Origin: Actinoplanes aureus
GTDB taxonomy: Bacteria > Actinomycetota > Actinomycetes > Mycobacteriales > Micromonosporaceae
DNA: 64,000 bases
Reading direction: 5' to 3'
Assembly: GCF_015704865.1 (NCBI RefSeq)
Contig: NZ_JADQTO010000033.1
Span: 1 to 64,000, forward strand
Shown one piece after another: positions 33,360 to 41,070 of this stretch. Position 1 is the first letter of the stretch, and the number at the start of each line of letters is the position of its first letter. Below the pieces are notes generated by a model. The model was not told the origin of the DNA. It saw only the letters and a list, made by a program, of their open reading frames with translations, and did not search any database. The translations under genes and the position numbers were made by a program.

Positions 33360-34202
33360 TCAGGGCTCCTCGTCTCCGGGCCGCACATGATGAACGACGA
33401 CCCGATCGATCGTCGGGGTCTCGATCTGGACGCCCGGGCCGAACCCGGCGGTGTCGGCGGTGCGGATGATGCCGTCGAAGTTGTGCCGGCCGCGGCGCAG
33501 GCCCCGGATCAGTGGTGTGTTCTCCGCGGTGAGGTCCGTCAACGCTCCTTGAATGTAGGCGAACTCCTCGATGAGTTCGTCCACGGCGCCGGAGTGGACG
33601 ACCTGACCGCCATCGACGAACACAAGGTAGTCGGCGAAGTGCTCCAGGTCGCTGGTGATGTGCGTGGAGAACAGTAGCGACGCCTCCTGACGGCGCATGT
33701 ACTCGCGCAGCAGGTCGACCAGGTCGGCACGCGCGGCCGGGTCAAGGCCGCTGGTGGGCTCATCCAGGATCAGCAGATCGGGATGATTGCCCATCGCCAG
33801 CGCGATCATCAGCTTGTTGCCCTGGCCCCGCGACAGCTTGTTCACCCGCTCGTCGGCCCCCAGTCTGAACCGGCGGCACAGCCGGCCGAACCAGTCCTGG
33901 TCCCAACCGGGTCGAGACGCGGCATAAGCGGCCGCCGCGTCACGGACGCGCCAGTACGGCAGCACGAACGGCTGGTCGAACACGACCCCGACCTCGCCGA
34001 TCGGCGGCATCGCGATCCTTCCCGCGTCCGCGCGGACGAGCCCGAGCAGCGTGCGCAACGTCGTCGTCTTGCCCGAGCCGTTGGCACCGACCATTCCGGT
34101 GACGAATCCCCGCGGAACGCGAAGGTCCAGCGGGCCGAGCGTGAAGTCTCCGCGGCGCTTCACGAGCCCGACGGCCTCCACAACGTGCTCTGACGTGTTC
34201 AT
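33360..34202 (-). CDS. ABC transporter ATP-binding protein (YtrB-like)
   Basis: A 280-residue ATPase. ATG 34202 overlaps the GntR stop by ATGA. Walker A GANGSGKTTTLR (~41), Q-loop VVFDQPFVLPYW, signature LSRGQGNKLMIALAM (in place of LSGGQ), Walker B LLILDEPTSGLDP and H-loop FSTHITSDLEHFADY. The C-terminal ~75 residues are an extra domain. Works with the permease immediately downstream. YtrA-type operons in Bacillus are linked to cell-wall antibiotic stress and acetoin use; the substrate here is unknown. Confidence 0.92.
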   Translation of the reverse strand: MNTSEHVVEAVGLVKRRGDFTLGPLDLRVPRGFVTGMVGANGSGKTTTLRTLLGLVRADAGRIAMPPIGEVGVVFDQPFVLPYWRVRDAAAAYAASRPGWDQDWFGRLCRRFRLGADERVNKLSRGQGNKLMIALAMGNHPDLLILDEPTSGLDPAARADLVDLLREYMRRQEASLLFSTHITSDLEHFADYLVFVDGGQVVHSGAVDELIEEFAYIQGALTDLTAENTPLIRGLRRGRHNFDGIIRTADTAGFGPGVQIETPTIDRVVVHHVRPGDEEP

Positions 34203-34573
34203 CGCTCCCATTCCTCCGCGAGCATCGCGGTCAGCTCCTCCAGTGAGACCAGCCCGGTGTGCCGGGTGCGGGCGACGATCTGCCGTAATCCGGCCCGGGC
34301 CCGCTCCAGCGAGCTCCGGCGAGCCTCGTCCGGGTCGATCTGTGCGACGAACGAGCCCTTGCCAGGCACGTTCACGATCAGCCCTGCGGCCGCCAGGTCG
34401 TTGTACGCCCGCGTGGTTGTGATCAGGCTGACCCGCAACTCTGCGGCCAGCGCGCGTAATGACGGCAGCGGCGTCCCGGCCGCGAGCTCTCCGGCCATGA
34501 TCTGCTGTCGAATCTGCTCAACGATCTGCTCGTACAGGGGTACTCCGGGGCCAGGCGAGACGATGACGTGCAT
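34199..34573 (-). CDS. GntR-family regulator, YtrA subfamily
   Basis: A 124-residue repressor-type protein with the short YtrA C-terminus. The winged helix is at ~10-75 (PLYEQIVEQIRQQIMAGELA, then LPSLRALAAELRVSLITTTR and AYNDLAAAGLIVNVPGKGSF). A short dimerisation helix follows. ATG 34573 has a perfect AGGAGG at spacing 7. First gene of a three-gene operon, with overlaps to the ATPase and permease. A perfect TACTG-N8-CAGTA inverted repeat lies 22 bases upstream of the start, so the operon is probably autoregulated. Confidence 0.93.
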   Translation of the reverse strand: MHVIVSPGPGVPLYEQIVEQIRQQIMAGELAAGTPLPSLRALAAELRVSLITTTRAYNDLAAAGLIVNVPGKGSFVAQIDPDEARRSSLERARAGLRQIVARTRHTGLVSLEELTAMLAEEWER

Positions 34574-34594
34574 CCGCGAAGCCTCCTACACATC

Positions 34595-34612
34595 TACTGT
34601 CTATGTTCAGTA
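34595..34612. promoter_or_regulatory. Putative YtrA-type operator
   Basis: TACTG-TCTATGTT-CAGTA is a perfect 5+8+5 inverted repeat directly upstream of the GntR gene's Shine-Dalgarno. Flanking CTGTC (34597) and GGACAG (34614) add a second, offset symmetry. Confidence 0.6.
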
Positions 34613-34904
34613 TGGACAGATGCCGACTGCGGGGTCAAGAGGGCTAGGTCGCGCCGGCCTGCGAAGCCGCCCGCGGCACAGACCGGCACCCGTGTTGTCT
34701 CGTTTCTGAACTGAACCGTCGCTACGGTCACCACGGGCCCTCGGGCTCAGCCCGTACGCAATGACAATCACGAGATCTTGGGTCTTGGGTTGCGGTCGCC
34801 CGGCGTGCCATTCAATACGACCGGTGACGCTCGGCAGAGCGAACATGAGCCGGTCCAAGTTCGGTTCGCGCAGCGACGCGTCCGGTCCACTCCGCGAGGA
34901 AGCC

Positions 34905-35507
34905 CTAGTGCGCCGGTGACCCGCCTCCACGAACCGAAGATGGGCCATCATGCGTCGAGTAGTTGGACGAGGTGCGCGCAGTCCGGCGACTCGATGTCCA
35001 ACGCTCCGGGCGCGTTACGGCGCAGGGCATCGCGCCGTGGAGTGGCACCTCATGCCCGCTCGGGTGACAGCGGTGGGGCGGTGACGGCACTAGGAAGGTG
35101 AAGTCTTCGCGGGCCTTGGCGTCGATGGGCAGGGGCAGGCGGATGCGCCCGGAGTCGACCATGCCTCGCACGGCAGGACGGCTCAGGTCGAACCCGGCGG
35201 TGAGCAGCTTCTCGACCCGAATGGGTGCCGGGAGCTCGAACCTGATGATGACCTCGAGGCGTGCGGCATCCTCGCGCTGGAGGTCGTAGAACGGTATGTC
35301 GGTGTCCAGCTGCCAGGTGCCGGTCCAGTCGAGCTGGTAGGCGGCCTTGTGGGCGAGCGTCGCGTCCATGGTCACCTGTCGCACCATGGCCGGATCGTTG
35401 TTCTCGAACCTCAGTAGCCGCTCGTTGTCCAGCGCCCGCACGTTGATGCGCTCGTGGACGGGGATTTCGACGTGCGGCCGCACAGGTCGCAGCAGATCAG
35501 CAGCCAC
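34905..35507 (-). CDS. Hypothetical protein, possibly 3'-frameshifted
   Basis: A 200-residue frame. The first ~140 residues look like genuine protein (LRPVRPHVEIPVHERINVRA, then RLLRFENNDPAMVRQVTMDA, HKAAYQLDWTGTWQLDTDIP and IRFELPAPIRVEKLLTAGFD). The last 60 are Ser/Arg/Thr/Pro-rich and unlike the rest, consistent with a frameshift near 35085. I do not recognise the family. No signal peptide or membrane segment. Flanked by remnants on both sides. Confidence 0.45.
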   Translation of the reverse strand: MAADLLRPVRPHVEIPVHERINVRALDNERLLRFENNDPAMVRQVTMDATLAHKAAYQLDWTGTWQLDTDIPFYDLQREDAARLEVIIRFELPAPIRVEKLLTAGFDLSRPAVRGMVDSGRIRLPLPIDAKAREDFTFLVPSPPHRCHPSGHEVPLHGAMPCAVTRPERWTSSRRTARTSSNYSTHDGPSSVRGGGSPAH

Positions 35508-35632
35508 ACGTCAGCAGCTTGTGGTTTGCGTTGACCCGGATCTTCCCGTGGGACGGTGACGGGTGGACCTGCACGACACGCAGGTTTTGACGGTGGTCGG
35601 CAGTCCGAGCTCGCTGACCACCCATAGCGCTC

Positions 35633-35734
35633 TGCGGCAAACTGATCTTCAAGGCGGACGCCGGCCTGTGGCCGAACCCCGACGCCTACAGCATCGACAA
35701 CGAACTCCGGTCCGCCACCATCACCATCAGATAG
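35633..35734 (+). pseudogene. C-terminal remnant of an unidentified gene
   Basis: A 33-codon piece reading CGKLIFKADAGLWPNPDAYS then IDNELRSATITIR and a stop. Protein-like composition but with no start or upstream continuation. Family not identified. Confidence 0.22.
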
Positions 35735-35760
35735 CCATCACCTCCCTGAGCAGGCGATCG

Positions 35761-36434
35761 TCAGGTCGCCCGCTCAGGCAGGACGGCGGCGACCAGCTCC
35801 TGGTAGGCGGCGACGCCGTCCGGGTCGGTATAGCCGCCGGCCGGAGCCGTGGTGGTGCCGAGGTACCAGTTGTCGAGTTGCCAGTAGGAGACGACCTGGA
35901 AGCCGTGCGTGGTCAGCCAGGTGCGGGAGGCGCGGATGGCCGGGCCGCGGGAAGCGCGTACGCCCTGGTCGTCGTCGATGCCCCACTCCGGCAGGGTAAG
36001 GGGTTTGCCGAGGCCGCTGACGGCGTTGTACCAGCGGATCATGCCGGGTCGTTGCCGACGCTGACCGGGTTGTCGGGCTCGCTGCCGCGGGTGCTGGCCT
36101 GCCAGTAGAGATCGAAGCCGTACGCGTCGGCGTGGGTGGCCGGGACGAGCCAGTCCTGAATCTCGTAGTTACCGCCGGTGCCGTTGTTGGTGACCTTTGT
36201 CGAGCCGGGACGCCACTGATACGACATGTAGATCGGTACGACGTTGAGTGCCGGGTTGAGAGCCTTGGCGAGGGCGTAGACGCGCTTGAATGCCGGTACG
36301 AACTGCGTACCCGTCATGTCGTTCTCGGGCTCGTGGAAGTAGGTGAGAAAGATGCCTGCGGGCATCGCCGCGGCGATGTTCTGGATCTCGGTGTCGCAGC
36401 TGCCGGCAGCGACGGCGACCGGCGTGCACGTGGG
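35761..36434 (-). pseudogene. Glycoside hydrolase (GH26-like), 5'-truncated and frameshifted
   Basis: The upstream frame encodes CDTEIQNIAAAMPAGIFLTY, FHEPENDMTGTQFVPAFKRV (His-Glu of the acid/base strand), VPIYMSYQWRPG and ADAYGFDLYWQAS. It ends in VGNDP and a frame break near 36040. The continuation in a second frame is MIRWYNAVSGLGKPLTLPEW (Glu of a possible nucleophile in PEWG), then VVSYWQLDNWYLGTTTA and the stop at 35761. The order fits a GH26-like TIM-barrel enzyme. Its 5' part is replaced by a serine-recombinase fragment at about 36435, so no signal peptide survives. Confidence 0.65.
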
Positions 36435-36548
36435 CCCGCGGCCGTCGGTCAGCTGGGCCGCGATATCGACCTGCCATTGCCGCGACGACGCCGATCCTGA
36501 TAGCCGTCGATGGTGATCCGTCCGCAGAACGCGAACCGCACCCCATGG
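36435..36548 (-). pseudogene. Serine recombinase N-terminal fragment
   Basis: Minus strand: VRFAFCGRITIDGYQD in one frame and SSRQWQVDIAAQLTDGRG in the next, closely matching the large recombinase at 22655-24376 (RFAFYGRISTSEYQDP, SSRAWQLEAAQRLVAGRG). The nucleophilic Ser (GRIS) is Thr here and one base is missing between the pieces. Beyond GRG the sequence turns into the hydrolase remnant. Confidence 0.65.
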
Positions 36549-37052
36549 CCACGTTCCGCCGGACGCCGACCACGGCGACGGCAGTCGCCCGGCGAGGAGC
36601 TCAGCCACGGCGTGAACAGATCGTCAGGTGCCGCAACGGGCGGAGTTAGGGATACGAACATGACGTCACCAACAGAAAGGAGCTGATACAAGGTGGCCAT
36701 ACCCCGATTGCCGCGCCGCCCACCGGCTTCTGCGCATGGTCACTCAGACGAGCTACCAGCCGGGCCACAGTGCTACTGAGGGGCGTCCCGGGCAGGGCTT
36801 TCGCCACAGCGATCCGCCGAGGCCACGCAGGATGTCCACGTGGATCTGCGCCCCCAGTTGCTGCTGCCACCGGTCACCCCCGAACGATCACCGAGACCGC
36901 CACCGCGGTCAAGCACATCGCCGACCTGGTCGATAGCGACGAGCCCGTCACGTCACAGAAAGTAGCTATGAGACATGAGAAGGGCAGTCCCTGTTGGTGG
37001 CCGTGGAGTCACGTAGGGCGCCCTGACCGTCAGCGTGCCCTTCGGCCGGCCG
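36549..37052. other. No gene recognised
   Basis: About 500 bases between the recombinase fragment and the GH16 stop. Short frames on both strands have no family resemblance. Probably remnant DNA plus the GH16 3' region. Confidence 0.35.
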
Positions 37053-38408
37053 TCACGCGGCCTTCACGAAGTACTGCGCCGGAGTGCCGTTGCAGTCCCA
37101 GATCTGCAATCGGGTCCCGTTCGCTGTAGCGCCTGATGGCGAGTCGATGCACCTGTTGCTTTGCGGATTGCGCATCCGATTGCCTTCCTGCACCCAGTTC
37201 TGCGCCCCACTGCCGTTGCAGTCCCAGAGTTGAAGCTTGGCGCCATTGGCTGTGCTGCCGGCCTGGACGTCGAGGCAGCGGCCGAGGGTGCGGAGCGTCT
37301 GCCCGTTCCACGTCCACTGCTGGTCGATCGCCGCCGGGCCCTGGCAGCTCCACAACTGCACAGCCGCGCCGTTGCCACCCGTGTTGTCACCGGCCACGTC
37401 GACGCACTTGCCGCCGGGCCCGTTGATCTGCGTCGCGGGTCCCCCCGGGGTAGGCGGCGTCGTGCCCCCGCCGTCCTGGTAGTAGCGCACGTAGTCGATC
37501 GATGCGGTGAGCGGGAACTGGCTTTGCACGGGGTTCTGTCCGGGGTATGTGCCACCCAGCGCCAGGTTGAAGATGAGGTGGAACGGCTTGCGGAACTCCT
37601 CCAAGGTCGCCGGCGTGGTGTCGATGACATGCGTCTGTGCACCGTCGATGTACCAGCGGATCTGCGAGGCGGTCCACTCGATCGCATAAACGTGGAAGGC
37701 CGCGGCGTTGTTGACGGCGGGGTTCGCGACGTAGTTGGCGTTCTGACCCGCTGTCCACGGGAACACGCCGGTCCGGACGTCCCAGAAGATGTTGTTCGTC
37801 ACGGTCGCGTTCGCGTTCGCGTGTTCCATGATGTCGACCTCGCCGCAACTGGCCCAGTTGGTGGGCAGGCGGTCGTAATAGGTCTGGGCAGGGTTGTAGG
37901 CGCTGGTCGATGTCTCGTCGCAGGCGTCACCGAGCATCCAGAATGCCGGCCACGAGCCGGTGGCGGTCGGGAGCGCCATGCGCGCCTCGATGCGGCCGTA
38001 CTGGAAGGATCGCTTCGTGTCCGTCGTCATGCGGCACGAGGTCTGGTAGAAGTTGCGGCCGTTGACGACGATCGGGGTCGTCAGCCAGTTGGCGCGCATT
38101 ACGAGATTACCGCCGGACTGCGTGCAGTTCTCGGGGCGGTACCACTCCCACTCGCCGTTGCCCCAGCCGTCGAAAGCATTGAGGCCGGGGTTGAGGCCGT
38201 TGCCGACGTTGTAGTTCCAGTTGGCGCTGCTGGGCGCGCCGGACCCGTTGAACTCGTCGGCCCACACGAGGTTCCACGCGGCGTGTGCGGGCTGCTGCTG
38301 GACGACCGCGCTGCCGACGAGTGCGGTAGCGGCCGCGGTGAGGAGGACCATGAAGCGCCGGCGGATGCGTGACAGCGCTCGGTCCGCGAAACCTGCATTC
38401 ATTGTCAC
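37053..38408 (-). CDS. Secreted GH16 endo-beta-1,3-glucanase with CBM13
   Basis: A 451-residue secreted enzyme. GTG 38408 has GAGAGGA at spacing 8; an ATG lies two codons later. Signal peptide to about residue 42 (FMVLLTAAATALVGSAVV, cut after PAHA). GH16 domain ~45-310 with catalytic GEVDIMEH (E-x-D-x-x-E, ~188), preceded by YGRIEARMALPTATGSWPAF and followed by WYIDGAQTHVID. A Gly/Pro/Thr linker leads to a ricin-type CBM13 (~325-451) with QLWSCQGPAAIDQQWTW, LQLWDCNGSGAQNW and LQIWDCNGTPAQYF. Likely cleaves laminarin or fungal beta-glucan outside the cell. A 9-bp direct repeat upstream may be an operator. Confidence 0.93.
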   Translation of the reverse strand: MTMNAGFADRALSRIRRRFMVLLTAAATALVGSAVVQQQPAHAAWNLVWADEFNGSGAPSSANWNYNVGNGLNPGLNAFDGWGNGEWEWYRPENCTQSGGNLVMRANWLTTPIVVNGRNFYQTSCRMTTDTKRSFQYGRIEARMALPTATGSWPAFWMLGDACDETSTSAYNPAQTYYDRLPTNWASCGEVDIMEHANANATVTNNIFWDVRTGVFPWTAGQNANYVANPAVNNAAAFHVYAIEWTASQIRWYIDGAQTHVIDTTPATLEEFRKPFHLIFNLALGGTYPGQNPVQSQFPLTASIDYVRYYQDGGGTTPPTPGGPATQINGPGGKCVDVAGDNTGGNGAAVQLWSCQGPAAIDQQWTWNGQTLRTLGRCLDVQAGSTANGAKLQLWDCNGSGAQNWVQEGNRMRNPQSNRCIDSPSGATANGTRLQIWDCNGTPAQYFVKAA

Positions 38409-38472
38409 GGAGAACGTCCTCTCATACGGAGTCGTTCGATCTACTGCGAGGGGCGACATGAGACGCGTTTCT

Positions 38473-38495
38473 GTAAACATTATTACGTAAACATT
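38473..38495. promoter_or_regulatory. Direct repeat upstream of the GH16 gene
   Basis: GTAAACATT occurs twice (38473-38481 and 38487-38495), 14 bases apart start to start, in an AT-rich pocket 65 bases before the GH16 start codon. Possible regulator site or part of the promoter. Confidence 0.4.
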
Positions 38496-38692
38496 TCCAA
38501 CTGTCGATGCGACGGGACGGCACTCTCAGACCGAGCCTAGGAAAGTACCTGGCGGTTGTTCCGGTTTGTTGCGTTTGCGCCCGGGGAGGCGGACGGCACG
38601 GCCTGTGACCGCTCCGCCACTCGGGGTCGTTCGTGCGGCTGCGCACCCGGTGTCCGGCGTGCCGGGCACCGGGTGCGCCGACACTCGGCGCG

Positions 38693-39110
38693 TCAGGGAC
38701 CGAACTCGTCGGAGTCGACGGCCGCCTGTTCGCCTCGGTCGAGCGTGATCAGGTCGGCCATCTCGGCGTCGGACAGCGCGAAGCCGGACACGTGGAGATT
38801 GCTCCGAAGGCGCTGGGGGTCGCTCGACTTGGGGATCGGCACGAGCCCTTGTTGCACGTGCCAGCGCAGCACGATCTGCGGGGGCGTCCGGCCGTGCGCC
38901 GCGGCGAGCCCGGCCACGAGCGGTACCGTCAGCGCGTCGACGTCGCCGCCACCGAGAGGCGCCCGCGACTGCGTGAGGACACCGTGCGCGGCGTGGAAGG
39001 CGCTGCCGGTCGCGACACGAGCGGGTTCAGCTGGATCTGGTTGACGTCCGGCACCAGTCCGGCCTCGTCCAGCAGCCGTCGCAGATGCGCCGGCTTAAAC
39101 TAGACGTACC
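38693..39110 (-). pseudogene. Aldo/keto reductase, 5'-truncated and frameshifted
   Basis: Minus strand: HLRRLLDEAGLVPDVNQIQL then NPLVSR in one frame; after a break near 39015, FHAAHGVLTQSRAPLGGGDV, then DALTVPLVAGLAAAHGRTPP, QIVLRWHVQQGLVPIPKSSD and PQRLRSNLHVSGFALSDAEM, ending AAVDSDEFGP. This is the C-terminal half of an aldo/keto reductase with the KSS-x-x-x-R-L NADPH-binding motif. The catalytic Tyr/Lys region is missing. The truncation point is ~12 bases from the element at 39123, which suggests the insertion removed or displaced the 5' half. Confidence 0.75.
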
Positions 39111-39122
39111 GACGGCTCGCAC

Positions 39123-39327
39123 GGGCTCTGTTGCATTAAGGCTTCGTCAAGATCGTTCGCCGCAAAGTCTCCGGCGAGATCGACTTGCGGCGGTCCGCTT
39201 TATAGCGCAGATCGGGCAAAGTACTCAGGGCCAGTCACCGATACAGCAACTCGATCTGCCCCGCGCTGAGATCATCCGGAGGATTTGCGGACCTCGCGAC
39301 GCTGGAGCGCTAAATGCAACATAGCCC
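39123..39327. mobile_element. MITE-like element, 205 bp, IS6-type ends
   Basis: Left end GGGCTCTGTTGCATT (39123-39137) and right end AATGCAACATAGCCC (39313-39327) are inverted repeats matching at 14 of 15 positions. They resemble the ends of the IS6 element at 6104-6910. The 175-bp interior has no transposase-length frame. It may be a deletion derivative or a true non-autonomous element. No target duplication is obvious. Confidence 0.65.
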
Positions 39328-39454
39328 TGGGAAATGCTGGGCCCGGACCGGGAAGATCAGCCGAGCTGGTGAAGGCGCGGCAGGCGGCCGGCTCTGACAC
39401 GGCCGGACTCTGACACGGCCGGCGGCTGCGTGCGGTCCGCCATCACGAGAGCGA

Positions 39455-40249
39455 TCAGGTTGTCACGTTGAGCCAGCCGCCGTCGATGTAGTAGGTGGAG
39501 CCCACCGCGTACGCCGCCCGTGGCGAGCAGAGGAAGACGAAGAAGTCGGCGATCTCCTCCGGCGTGGCGAACCGCCCGATCGGCGCCTTCTCCTCCGCGA
39601 TCCGCTGCAGGTACTCCTCCCAGCTCTGCGGGGTGCCGTCGGTGAGCTGCTTCGCGGTCTTCACCCAGTCCCCGGTCATCACCAGGCCCGGGTTCACGGC
39701 GTTGACCCGGATGTTGTCGGCGATCAACTCGTTCGCCAGGCATTTCGAGAACATCACCAGCGCGGCCTTCGTGACGTTGTAGATCGGCTCGTACCCGAGC
39801 GGCTGGGTGGCGCATATCGACGCGTTGTGCAGGATGACCCCGCCGCCGCGGGCCTTCATACCGGGCGCGAGGGCCCGGGCCAGGCGGACCGCCGCCATCA
39901 CGTGCAGATCCCAGTACGCCTGCCAGCGCTCGTCCGGCGCGGTGAGGATCTTCTCCTCGCTGCCGGTGCCGGCGTTGTTGATCAGGAGGTCGGCGCCACC
40001 GTATTCGCGTGTCACGGCGGCGGCGAGCTCAGCCACGCCCTCGGGAACGCTCAGATCAGCGGGGACGGCGATTGCCCGTACCCCGAAATCGGTTGTGATC
40101 GTGTCGGTGGCCGCCTCGAGGCGCGCCGCATCGCGGGCGCACAACGCTACGTGCGTTCCTTCGGCCGCAAGGCCGCGGGCGATCGCCAGGCCGATGCCGG
40201 CGCTCCCGCCGGTGACGACGGCAACCTTGCCGGTGAGCTGCAGGTCCAT
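39455..40249 (-). CDS. Short-chain dehydrogenase/reductase (SDR)
   Basis: A 264-residue SDR. TGGSAGIGLAIARGLAAEG (~13-31) binds the cofactor, followed by CARDAARLEAA (an Arg favouring NADP), NNAGTGSEEK (~90), catalytic Ser in ILHNASICATQPLG (~140) and YNVTKAALVMF (Tyr-x-x-x-Lys ~155). The C-terminus has GRFATPEEIADFFVFLCSPR and a final GSTYYIDGGWLNVTT. Sequence pattern is that of FabG-like oxidoreductases of secondary or xenobiotic metabolism; substrate unknown. Solitary gene. Confidence 0.92.
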   Translation of the reverse strand: MDLQLTGKVAVVTGGSAGIGLAIARGLAAEGTHVALCARDAARLEAATDTITTDFGVRAIAVPADLSVPEGVAELAAAVTREYGGADLLINNAGTGSEEKILTAPDERWQAYWDLHVMAAVRLARALAPGMKARGGGVILHNASICATQPLGYEPIYNVTKAALVMFSKCLANELIADNIRVNAVNPGLVMTGDWVKTAKQLTDGTPQSWEEYLQRIAEEKAPIGRFATPEEIADFFVFLCSPRAAYAVGSTYYIDGGWLNVTT

Positions 40250-40784
40250 GCGGCGGGTATATCACGCCGGCTGAGCCGCCGGCCCCCCGGTTGTGAAGCG
40301 GTTCCTCGATGTCCTCGCCTCACAACCGGACGCTGACGTCAGGGAATGGCTGTGGTGTTGAAGGCGAATCTGGCTGTCGAGTCGGCGATGGCGTCGGCGT
40401 TGACGTCCAACGCGGTCGTGGTCCGGTCGCTGCAATCCGCCCCGGCGACCAGATGGCTGTGAACAGGGCGGATGAGGTTTTCGGCATCCGCAACCTTCCA
40501 CAACGCGTTCCGAGCGCAGAAGAACGCCCTGATTTTCATCGACCAACTCGTCGACCAGGGACTATCGGCAGGCTCTCGGATGACCAGTCACAGGGCGCTC
40601 GGCGCGTCTATTCGGACAGCTCACGACGCCAGCTCGACGAGCTGAAGGATCGGCATGCCAGCGAGCACTGGGCCCGCATCCTGGCATCTCCGTTCTCGCT
40701 TCCCCTCCCACCGCTGCCCGCGACGTCGAAGGAGCGAGCTGGTTTCGCCGACGCGTTAAAGGTGGTGGCCTCAGCCAGTTAATC
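40250..40784. other. Patchwork without an intact gene
   Basis: Short protein-like scraps are visible. On the minus strand, ALDVNADAIADSTARFAFNT ends near 40339. On the plus strand, QLDELKDRHASEHWARILAS and ATSKERAGFADALKVVASAS end at 40782. Neither has a start signal nor a family. Likely joined remnants ending at the beta-lactamase-like fragment. Confidence 0.3.
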
Positions 40785-40874
40785 GCCCATCCCGACGGCA
40801 ACCGCGGCCCCGGGCACCCCATGCCGCCGAGCGGCCCGATCGATCCATCCTTGAAGATCCGGCAGAAGCATCAT
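40785..40874 (-). pseudogene. Beta-lactamase-family serine hydrolase, N-terminal fragment
   Basis: ATG 40874 on the minus strand gives LLPDLQGWIDRAARRHGVPG then AAVAVGMGD and a stop. This is the typical first strand and helix of class C beta-lactamase/D-alanyl-D-alanine carboxypeptidase-like proteins. The Ser-x-x-Lys and everything after are gone; different DNA starts at about 40785. Confidence 0.55.
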
Positions 40875-41070
40875 ATCGAGCAACGTACCTGTCAGCCGCG
40901 TGCGTCCGGCAATTGTGCAACGCCGGGCTGTGCACAATCGGCTGACCTGCGTGAACAACTTCTCTTGTGCACGATCGCCGCCGGGCTGTTCCGCGGCTGC
41001 GGCCGGAGCCGGAACCCTCCTTCGCAAACGGCCGCGACAAGCCGGTCGGCAACGTGGGAGGGGGCGCGTC

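Noticed and set aside
36645..37052. Small frames before the GH16 gene as candidate immunity or peptide genes
   Set aside because: No ribosome binding sites, and all frames are Arg/Pro/Ser-rich shadows.
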